64,000 nt of DNA, from the NCBI RefSeq assembly GCF_963678635.1, contig NC_087067.1, positions 44,121,829 to 44,185,828 on the forward strand, given 5' to 3'. Position numbers and translations under genes: made by a program. This DNA comes from Symsagittifera roscoffensis. Lineage: Eukaryota; Xenacoelomorpha; Acoela; Convolutidae. This document shows, in pieces, positions 1 through 10,300 of this stretch. How positions within the stretch are numbered: the first letter of the stretch is position 1; each line of letters starts with the position of its first letter. The notes under the pieces were generated by a model, which made no database searches, was not told the DNA's origin, and saw nothing but the letters and a program-made list of their open reading frames with translations.

Positions 1-3000
1 CTTGAATTTTAAGAAATTCCGCGAAACTCAAAATTGTACCTACTGTCTTAGGTAACTCTAACTATATCTTTTTTTGGAAGTGCAAATCATAAGATCTTCT
101 TGAAATTCAAATGGCTTTAATACATGATTATTTTTTCAAATCAAAAATTATCAGAAAAATATTCGCTTTGTCTTGAAGGTCAAACTGTCATTTTTGTCAT
201 GGCAGGCGAGCTTTCGAGTATAGTGCTGTATTGTTTATTTATTTCAGATCATTCGACTTCTGCAGGCTACGCGATTTTTTGGAAGCTGATTTGAAGGTTT
301 ATATGTCGATACTTTTTCTTCTTACGGCGTTCTTTTTTTTCTTACAAACAGGTGTTCGAACAATTTACGAAAGTTTCTTTTGTTTTTCAACTCATTGACA
401 TTTTTTCAGCTTGTTTTGACTATCTTTCATTTGAGTTTTCCAAATTGAAGTATCAATGCGAAAAAAGTACGACTATGTTGTTCGATGAAACTTGGGCATG
501 CTAGTAATATAATGTTTTGTTTATTTGAAAACCAAGAAAAACATTAGCCATCTCTTTTCGCAGATCAATTAAATGCAAATGAAAAAATTATTTTTGAGTT
601 TTGACATTTGATTGCGCTTGGATTAATTGTTGTTATTTCACAGGTTTTCAGCTTATTGGATGTCGGCTTCAATTCTGTCAGCTTATTTATCGATTTTTTT
701 TCTTAAAGTTGTACTTATGCGATCGATAAGTCTCTTACACCAATATTGTCTGCTAAATTTCAACCGCACTAGAACCTTTTTGAAAACTTAAATCAATTCA
801 AACAGCAAAAAATGCTTTTTTGTATTTTTAATAATTTTCTATCGGTTTTCCACTTCCGTCTTTAATAGTAACATTGTTCGAAGTTCTGTTTGCTAATTTT
901 TTAACCGTCATGGTGCACTCATCCTATAATTGTTGTATCGCAAGTGGTGCGAAGCTCAGCTTCGCCTCTGTGTCAAAAACCATTCTCAAAATTCATAAAT
1001 CTTTAGTTATATTAGCCGATGATTAAAACGGTCGACGACAAATGATCCGTCACGTGGCTTAGAAGAAAGTTTTAGGGACACAAATGTATCAAAATTGGTG
1101 TCGTACCTTGTGTTTATTCAATAAGTTGAGTCAACCTGGTTTTTGCGGGTTATCGAAAAGACCATGTAATGTTCATTCAGATTTCATGCTTACATATAGT
1201 TCAATCTGGTTTGATTTCCTTATTCTACTTGACTTGCCTGTAGATGCAAATCATTTATTATCATCATCACCTGTGAGTGGTATACAGATATGATTATATC
1301 ATTTATACATAAATACACTGATTTGATAATTTAGTTTTGATACTTTGATTTTTTTGTGTTACACGATCAATGCATGGAAGGTTAGATAGTAAAGAAAGGT
1401 AGCAGTCCTTTGTTTTTCTGAAACTGATTTTTGGGAATTTTTTAGTTACAAAGCACGAAAAATATTATGACTAGCGCGTAGTGGGGAATACTTTGAGATG
1501 CGGTTGGTGTGTTTGCAATCCAATTATTTCAGATGTGGTAAACTGATTCCCATTAATTCCCGTTCAGCCGTGATTTACGTTGCAAAAAGCTCAAAAAAGA
1601 AATTACTTTATGCCATTTTTTAATGATTTTGTTTTTTTTGTTCAAATTAGTATTTTGTTTTTTTTTTTCTAATTTTTTTGTCGGATTAGCTGTTGGTAGA
1701 AAAATGTGTGTTACCTTTTCACCAACCAGATGTTTCTTACCATTAAAACAATAAGAGCTCATTTTTGAAAAAATTTCGAAACTTGCGTTTTCTTCCGATT
1801 CTCAAGACGGAGCTCATACTTCGTTTTTCAAACATAGTAAGCATTCAATACGCTCTTCAATTTTCGATTTTGGAAGAAAAAGTAGTTGTTAGAAACCTGT
1901 GACGTATATTTTGATTCGATGTTTTCACATGTCAAATTTATTTAAATATCCATCACCGATGTGTATCCATTTTCTCGAGTTTTGAAAATCGCTATTCTTG
2001 CAGAAACTAGTGTCCTGAAGCTCTTCCTGACTGGAGCTTGCCTGATTGCTGAAATATATTTAGGCCTGTATATGTGGCAGCTGCGTGCGCAGAAATTTTT
2101 CGAGGGTGGTGCGGTTTTTTTCGAAAAACTTCGATCTTCTTTTAGGCCATTGCGACTTTTTCGGGCTCTGCTGAATCCTGATATCAGCTGATCATAACCC
2201 CTGATTATATTGGCATTATTGAATTCGCGGCGGGCAATTTGCTGGAAGAAAATTTCGTTTCTGATAGCTGAGCATTTTTTGGTTTTTTGAAGGTTTTGAC
2301 CTTAAGGTCATGATATATTGACGCCAAAAGCGTTATTAGAATGTTTTTAGCGTTAGCAGCCAGAAATTGAAGTCGTGTAATAGCACAAGATTGGGCCCTT
2401 TAGAAAATTGTGGCAATAAGAATTCAGGAACAAGCGGCTTGCTACCAATGACCGGGCTAATAATGCAGTATCTTCATTATTGTAAAAATTATTCGGGTCA
2501 AGGTGATAAAATATCTCAAATAAACGTCAAATTCATCCATAAGTGCTCGAGCTGAGGCTTTGAAAGTTTGACCCATCGTACGATATGGGTGGAAAATTTA
2601 TTGGACCAGTTGAACAATCTCCTTCTAAATCATATTAGGGAGAAGATCGTTCACTTGGTTAAGAGTAATAATTTCAGCAAATCAGATTTGAGCAAAGTAT
2701 ATGCAGGCCTTACTGCTTCAATTTGTCATTAAATGTTAGTGAGATTGTTCACATGGGCAATTTAATGAAGGAAGTGAAGAAAATTTCTCAATTTTTTTCC
2801 GGTTGTGTCTAGCATTTTCGAGGTTGGTTTTTCAACAAATAATATGAGCCTATAATTTATTCTGACTGATTGTTTAAGTGTATCACTCATAACTAATCGT
2901 GACTGTTTTCTAAGGAGTTCGTGTAGTTTTCGCGACAAATTTTTGGTCGAAAATTTTTCCATGAACTTTTTGAAAAGTATCGTCTTGAAGTTGTTTTGAT

Positions 3001-5096
3001 GCACTGTTTGTCGTCATGTGTAACTTAGAATGAGTATTTTTGTTCTTTGATTTTATAAAAGAAGATTTTAAACGTGAACTTAAAAATTTATTTTTCGATA
3101 ACTTCCTCCATATTTCATCAATATTCACACTTGTGGCTAATGTGGATCATCAGGAATAATCAGGATCTATGGATCTTTATAGAATCAGAAAGAAAGAAAA
3201 AAAAACAAAAAATAGACCGTGTTTTCTTCACTAATTTAAACAATGAGCTTCACCTGAAAAGACTAGTTTTTTTATCTATTAAATGGCGTAAAACTATTGT
3301 ATAGTTTGCCTAAATTTATGTATTTTTTTTACCAATGTTACAATGGCCGATCAGTTTAGTCCAAAAAGCGGAATTTTCGTTCGACGCTGAGAGTTTTGTG
3401 ATCGGTTGAACCCCTCATGATGGAGTGACTGAATGTTGGGAAAATAATATCAGCCAATCAGAATTCAGTCTTCAAAAGAAAAGGCGAGTTCTTAAAAGAA
3501 AGGAAAAACTTCACAATTGGCTCAAATCTGGTAGTACTTAATTTTTTTTCAAACGAGAAGTAGTCAGTTTCCGAAAAAAATTATCGGCTTATTATTTTCT
3601 GCTTATATTTCGTCGGCTTAGTTGCCACATTGTAGAAAAGTTGTTTTTTTAACTTAAACCTTTAGGTTTACCTCTGCTCTTTGTAATTTTACTGTACTGA
3701 CCTTGACTTCGTTTGTTTTTTTTCGCTTAAAAACTTTATTCTGCCGAAATGATTTCGGCCTATTTTTTATCGGCGTTTTGACCTAACTTTGAGTCGTCTT
3801 AACGGAAGCATATTTTTATGCTCACCTCTGGATCGCTTAAAATGCTTAAAGAATATATATAGTTCAAGGATATCATGACAACAAGTTCTTCCGCTTTTTT
3901 TCAGCTTGATAGGTTTCGGCCCACATTATATTGGCTTATTGGCCTCTTACTGCGTCTTCCGACGAGCTTGTGTTTGTGAAAAAGTTTGTGTTAGCGTGTC
4001 TGTGTTTTGAAGGTGAGGGGGACTTAATAACTTCTTAACTAGTCTTAAATTTTTTTGAATTTTTTGAGGTCAATAGGTTTCAGCCTGTATTACATCGGCT
4101 TCGTGGCCTCATAGTGTATAGTTTGCCGAGCAAATAAGATTTTTGAGTGTTTGTGTGTTCTGAGGTTGAGGGGGACTTGTTGTTTTTTTCGGCTTAAAGT
4201 CGCTGAAAAGATAATTTCGGCTGTGTTACTGCTAGGTACATAATCGTCCGATGATTATTTCACATTCTGGCATGCATGTTTTTAATTCAAAATACTGACA
4301 TGGCGATGCTGTTTCCAGCTAGAGGAGTTGACCATGGCTCAGTAACTATAATTAAGTTAAATTTGAATGATAAGAACTTAGCCAATTTTGTCTTGTGAAG
4401 TTTTAATAGAAATGACTATCCACCGAACTGTTTTTGAAAAAGCCTGTCGGCTATCGGCGCGAGTTGCCGTACTCGTAGCGAGCCCACTGCTAGGCCACCT
4501 AGAGTAATTTTGTTTGCTGTCTGTTAATTTTTATTTTGGTCTTCTGTATAAAGCTTTCAACGAATAGATCTTTATATTTTTCTATATTTCTGATTGGTTG
4601 AAATTTTTCCATCTCTCTGACTATTCGAATCGAGGCTAGCCATCGAAAACTGATTGAACGCTAACTCCATTAGCACTCCGCTTAACTATTTTCATCTAAA
4701 AATTGTTCAATTTTATCAAGCGAATTGTTATCGTTAACATCATCTGAGATGTGTTATTTTCTAAATTTCTAATTTCTTCGCCAAGAATACCTGGATATGT
4801 TTCAGTGTGATATTTGCCTTTTTCCTGAGTGACTGTCAGCAGCGTATGCTGAGCTCTGACAGTCCAACTTTATTCAAATCAATGAGAACTTTTTAGAACA
4901 ACTTCAAAGCCTTGAAAAAATGCTGATCGAATCTGCATGTTTTGTTGAAAAAAAATATTTTCTTCTTTTTTAGCCTTCCGGTAAGGAAAGTTGTTGCAAC
5001 AGGCTACAAGACTTTTTCTTGTAAAAAAGTCGGACGTGGAAACGCCACACGTGTTTCATTTGCTTAATTGTAAGTTCAAATTCATGGATCATTCAT

Positions 5097-5240
5097 GGAG
5101 AATTTGGCGCAGTGGTAACTTTCATGCTTGAGTCGGCCTGGAGTTTGAATCCAGTCGTGACCTTTTTTGCTAATGAAAATTTTGGGATACTTCAGACAAT
5201 CGTCTTGCTTGTTTTGTCGGCTTAGTTTCCGCAGAACGGA
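5097..5240 (+). repeat. tRNA-headed SINE-like element
   Basis: The segment has an A-box-like 'TGGCGCAGTGG' followed about 40 bases later by a B-box-like 'GTTTGAATCCAG', the two internal RNA polymerase III promoter words of a tRNA. It does not fold into an intact tRNA. It is followed by a T-rich body with 'TTTTGTCGGCTTAGTTTCC', which also occurs after other tRNA-like heads in this window. A tRNA-derived SINE is the simplest reading. Confidence 0.5.
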
Positions 5241-5872
5241 CTTTTTGAAGTTTCAGCTTTTGTCTAACACTCCGAAAGCTATTTGTAAATTTGCTAATGG
5301 TGCAGGTTATTTAGCTCCTGGATTTTTCTAAATAATTTTTCTAATTTTTTAAACAAAAGAAACAGTTTTTAGTCTAATTTTTGATTTTCTGATTCATCTG
5401 CACGTAGTCAAATTTGCTGAATTTTGCATCGCAAGTAGTGCGACGCTACTCTTCGCATCTGTGTAAAATTATCAATTCAAAATGTAATGTTACGTTTTTC
5501 TGATCTAGAGTTTAGCATATTTTGAAACAAGTTTCGCGAAGTTACTGTAAAATTTTTTTAGTTGATTCAACTTACCTGTTTTTCAACTTATTTGAGTTGA
5601 TATTCAGTTTTCAGAATTTTGTAACCAATGACTTGCTATTTCTCTGCCTGTAGGAATGTAATCGATGGTTTATTTCACAAGCAAAGCTTGCGTTATAGTA
5701 TGAACTCTTTTTTTCCATTCTAAGTCGCAAATATTGTTTCGACGCAAATATTGTTGCGACAAAATGTGTTTATTTTGATCAATAACCAGCTATTAAGTAC
5801 AGCCAATGCAGAGGATATCAACACAGACTGTTATATTACAATTAGCCCTTTAGCTTCAAGGTTTCATGGATC

Positions 5873-5935
5873 TGTAGCGTGGAGATAGGGAAGGAGACCC
5901 TTAACAAAATATGAGGGTTTGAACCTAGGCAGGGT
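5873..5935 (+). repeat. Degenerate tRNA-like sequence (SINE head)
   Basis: A B-box-like 'GGGTTTGAACCTAGG' follows an A-box-like 'TAGCGTGGAGA' at tRNA spacing, and a T run comes directly after it, as for a Pol III terminator. No convincing acceptor or anticodon stem is present, so this is a tRNA-derived repeat rather than a functional tRNA. Confidence 0.4.
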
Positions 5936-6526
5936 CGTATTTTTTTAATGAACTTTTTCTTATACTAGCTAAAATGCGTCCGCTCTATAAATTGAGGCAT
6001 GTTAGTTGGTAAATTTCTTTCTTTTTTTCAAATTTACTGGTACTGCTAATGCGTCATGATAGGCTTGCGTCACTTAGCAATTATGTCGACGCATAATTGG
6101 CGTGCGTCGCATAAGAAATTTTGTAGGCTCAAAGTTTTATTCATTCAGTCTTAAAAAATTATTTTTCCAATTAGTGTCGTTTTTTCGGATTGGTGTGATA
6201 AAGGAATCTGAGCGAAAAATTAGCGCTTAGTCATTTTCGTCTGTTATTGTAAAATCTGCAAACTGGAAAACAATTTTTGAAGACAAATAAGAAAAACAAA
6301 ACAAAATCAAAAAAACTTAAATCAAAATTTAAAATTTTTGAAAATAATTTCTCAAAATTTTCTTCCCAATTTTTTGAAATTTTTGATTCCTATGATGAAG
6401 CTTAAAACTCCAAAAACTAACTTCATTTGAGCAAAACTAAATTTTCAAGGCTTAAATTAAGCAGACAAGCTAATGTAAGCCTGCTCACTCGCTCGAAGTA
6501 AGACGAAAAATCAAAATTTTCAAACC

Positions 6527-6670
6527 GGTTTTTCTCGACGCTGGAAAAAATTTTTGGTAATTTTTAATGTGGATTGAATCACGATTGAACGGGCTTTAAT
6601 ATGATATATCACTTAAGTCTGTCAGATCATTATTTGTGGTACCTGACTTTGCGCGGAAAACAAAAAAAAA
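6527..6670 (+). repeat. 'TGATATATCA' dispersed repeat, copy 1
   Basis: This is one copy of a roughly 150 bp dispersed family. The shared order is a 'GGTTTTTCTCGA' word, then 'GAATCACGATTGAA', then the palindrome TGATATATCA, then 'GTGGTACCTGA.TTTGCG' and an A-rich end. Other copies lie at about 7385-7580 (reversed), 19505-19620 (reversed), 33580-33730 and 33845-33895. No coding potential is visible. Copies 1 and 2 are inverted with respect to each other and flank the first recognised TMEM135-like exon. Confidence 0.6.
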
Positions 6671-7133
6671 CATAAAACACACCCGAATACAAAGTTCCTC
6701 CCCATTTTTATTGGTCGGAACAAGAATCTCGATTAGTTGAATAAAATCTTAATGACTCTATGATTGATGTAACCACTTGGTTTCTAAATGTCGTATCCAT
6801 TCGATTACTCAATGTGGGGTGAAACTGGAAGCTCGTTTTTAGCACAAGTTGTTTGCTAACTTTGTGTCATTTTCGAACAGAGGCGGATTTAGAGGAGGGG
6901 CGGATACTCGCTCATCTACCCTCAGGAATTCCACCCACTAATAATCGAAAGGGGTGCATTTTTTATCCATTTTAATCTGACCGACTCCAAATTTATTTTT
7001 CGCTTCATTATATAATTATTTTGAGGTGAGCGCGATTTTTTGGTCAAAACCTTTCAAAAAGTGAGCAAGAACGGCATTTTATAATTACAGAAGCCTCAGA
7101 ATTACCTCATGCCTTTTCAGATTGATCTGGTTG

Positions 7134-7350
7134 ATGCCTTCGGTGTTGAGTCGACTCCTCCTGGCACCCGACCGGCTGTTCTCTGTTCCAGGCAGTCCAG
7201 CTGTGCCAATTGTGGAGCCATGCAGTGTCATCTCACACCCTTGGTGTCAGACGTGTCTCGAGGCCAACAAAACGGTCATACGCACTGTGCTCTATAAGTG
7301 CTTCAGGACTTACTTCACTCTCTACCTGGTCTATCTCTTATGCACTTTTT
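7134..7350 (+). CDS. TMEM135: TMEM135-like exon 1 (N-terminal Cys module)
   Basis: The frame opens at ATG 7134 (MPSVLSRLLLAPDR...) and carries 'EPCSVISHPWCQTCLEANKT' and then a hydrophobic 'FTLYLVYLL'. This matches the N-terminal 'C...HPxC' module and first membrane segment of TMEM135. The ATG was chosen as the first Met upstream of the conserved part. An acceptor-like 'CCTTTTCAG' ending at 7120 means an upstream exon and an earlier start remain possible. The donor is uncertain: the frame stays open to 7472, but similarity stops near 7340, so the GT at 7351 is only the best guess. Confidence 0.8.
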
Positions 7351-10300
7351 GTCCAATTTCTTGTTTTTTAATCCGACCGCTGAAAATGGGAACCACCTTG
7401 TCTTCGGATGTGTTTTTTTTTCAAGTTTTCTTTCCATCAGGTATCACTAAAAAATCATCGAAATCGGCCGAGTGATATATCACATTAAATTCCTTTCAAT
7501 CGTGAATCAAACGGAAATGAAAAATTTCCAATTTTTTTTTTACCAGTTTCGAGAAAAACCGTTTTCAAATTTTTTTTCGTTTGCGAGAGCAAGTGTACTT
7601 GTAATCAAGAACTAGAATGTTTTCCCTGTAAAATGTTTCTCATAAATCTAGAAGAAATAAGTGCAGTTATTGCAGTTACTTTCACGTGCCGGCTGACGTG
7701 TGCTCAATCTCTTAATAAAACTATCGTTTAGTTTTTTTGAATCACAATAATGTTGATAGTTTGTCGTTTTCGTCCTAATTTCTGTCGGCTCAATTTCCGT
7801 GTTTTTTTTTCAAATGCAATTTTTCAAATCTGTTAGGCTTTTTTTCAGCAGTTTTCAATATAAAGTTTGGGTTTTAATTTGATTTAGATTTTTGCTATAC
7901 CTGAAAGTTGTCTGTAATTCGTAAATTAACCGTTTTTTATTCTTTTTTTCGATTCAACGGTTTCAGTTTATGTTATATCGGTTTTGTCAGCGTATATTGC
8001 GTAATTTTAAGGGCATAATTTGTAATGCTCTTGTTTGCTTAAGTAAGAATGGAGTGTTACCCTTGCGATAAGCAAGGGTATTGCAAGATAAGCAAGGGTA
8101 TTGCAATCGGGTAGTAGACTTTTTTCCCGTGACCTACTTTGTTCACAGGACTCATCTAGGCGAGGTCACGAATATGCCTGGGACTGCTTAGGTCCTGGGT
8201 TCGAATCTGACCAGAAACTGTTTTTTTTTTTCAAACGGGAAATATTCTGTTTCAAATAAAATTTTCGGCCAAATATTTGTCTGTTGTGGGCTCAATTGAC
8301 ACATCTTAGAATCGTTTTTTATTAGCTGCGCGCATTTTTCTGTAATGTTGCGTTTAGTGTTTAGTTTGCGCCTACAATGTGTAATTTTACTTACCTTGAC
8401 TTCGTATTCCCTTCTTTTTTTGTCTCGTCAAAAAAGATTCCTCTGCCCAAATTTTTTCGGCCCTTTTTTCATCGGCTTAATGACCTAATTTGGGTCGTTT
8501 TAAGCGAAACACGATTTTAAATCTTCCCTGCGCACGTTTCAAGTTGGTTGAATGTTTCGGTTTGATGCAATTTCATTTTTTTTTGTTTCGGAATTTTTTT
8601 CGTTTTTCTCAAAAACTGCTACTGATTTTCGAAAAAATGGGTATCAATTATAAGACCGCCCACTCCGATGTCTGCCTGCATACTCCCCTAGATTTTTTTT
8701 ACTTGTCTCCTCTTTCTAAGGCCTTCGAAAAGATGTTAATTCCCAAAACCTTTTGGAAGGTCGTAGATAGAGGGGTTAAGTAAAAAAAGACTCTGGGGGA
8801 GTATGCAGGAACACCAGGGTGTGGGCGGTCTGAACCAAATTGTAGGCGGTCTGACCTAAATTTCGATTTTTTTTGTTTTCTCGAAATCTACCGCTCTCAA
8901 ATGTGAGTTTCAATGATTAGAACTGTTTGGAAAATTTCCCTGCCTAAGTGGCTCAAACGCCCAATTTTTTTTTCATTTTTTTACAGGTAAATTTGTGAAT
9001 CTTTTCGACTTTTCTCGAACAATAAACTCTCAAATCTGATATTGTGGGTTCAATAGTGATAGTAAGTAGTGGAAAGCTCTTCTGCATTAGCGGGTACTGG
9101 CAAAAACTTTTACACAAAAAGTTATCGCCCTCGGAAAAGTCTAATTTTTGATTTTTTTAACGTTTTTCAACTTTTTGAATATTCTCGAAAACTAATCTGC
9201 CATATATGAGATTCTGGTTTCATTTCTCGGAACGGGTTGTGGTAAGATCATTTGCTTAAGCGACTACGCCCAAATTGTTTTGATACCAAATGTTTTGGCC
9301 TTCGGAAAAGTAAAATATTTGATTTTTTTTTGGCATTTTATTGAAAATTTATCTCGAAAACTACCCGCCCAAAGTCTAATCGAATGAACATGTTGTTGAA
9401 AGCTACCTTTATAGTTGGCTTTGCCCAGTTTCTTTAGGAAAAAAGTTATGGCCTTCAAACAAGTCAAAGATTCGAAACTGACAGTTTGTTGGAAACCTAT
9501 TGACTTTACGCGAAAACTACCGGGCCAATACTCAGGTTGCTCAATCGCGAAGCCGGTTTTGGAATTTTCTCTGCTTAAGCGGCCATCAGCTGCTTTTTGC
9601 AGAGAAGTGATTCGGATTTTGGAAAGTCTTTGACCATTTTTTAGAAACTTTTTGAATTTTCTTAAAATTTACATAATCAAATCTGAAATGAAAAGTTCAT
9701 TTGAACCGGTTGCCATGATTGATCCAGCAGAAGTGGCGATTCCTTAATTTTTTTGAAAGACTAATATTATTTTCTTGAGAAAATTGAATATTTGAAAGTT
9801 TTTTAATCTTCTCACGTATTCTAATAGAGAAATAACCAAGGTTTTAGGCTCAGCCAACTTTTGAACTCACACGTTTCGCGCCGCATCAGTATAGCAAATT
9901 CATTCAATATGCAACACGTACCTCCAGCTTTAGCCGGGCACATAGTTGTTTTTATCGAGACATACGAAATTTTTGGTTCACCCAGTTTTTTAAAGATCTA
10001 AACGTTTTTTCGACTTATGTTTTTTTTCATGTTTGTGTTATATCAAACTTATACTTTTAAAGTTGATTTTTTAACTAGTTTTATTTTCAGCTTATTGTGG
10101 TTCGACACATTTTTTGTCGTCATAGTTTTCCCTGGGTAAATGTTTCTCGATGTTTTTTTAAGGCTGATCAGGAAAGTCAACGAGTACCAAAGATTCAAAA
10201 TTTTCGTAAATATGGGGTTTTGTCTTTTATTCACGTAATTTTTTAACTTGCTGGTTTGAACTTTGGTCTAGTTTTTTCTAGTTTAAAGCGAGCAAGCAGG

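Larger units (their letters stand above)
1..6520. other. Gene-free AT-rich stretch with dispersed repeats
   Basis: I find no exon I can support here. Open frames are short, low-complexity and Phe/Lys/Ser-rich, as expected of AT-rich DNA. The content is repeat debris: a GCGAAGC-type hairpin word near 940-980 and again near 5430-5470; a tandemly doubled block at about 3900-4180 (two versions of a 'TAGGTTTCGGCC...GGCCTC...GAGGGGGACTT' unit about 165 bp apart); a body sequence at 3565-3800 that recurs at 8240-8510; and tRNA-like heads at 5097-5160 and 5873-5935. A 5' untranslated exon or promoter of the downstream TMEM135-like gene could lie here, but nothing marks it. Confidence 0.6.

Noticed and set aside
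4440-4505. Possible minus-strand tRNA-like head (TGGCCTAGCAGTGGG)
   Set aside because: There is no B box at the right distance and no stems; too weak to annotate.
8490-8783. 97-codon + strand frame
   Set aside because: Half of it is the left arm and centre of the foldback element and the rest is repeat body; no protein family.
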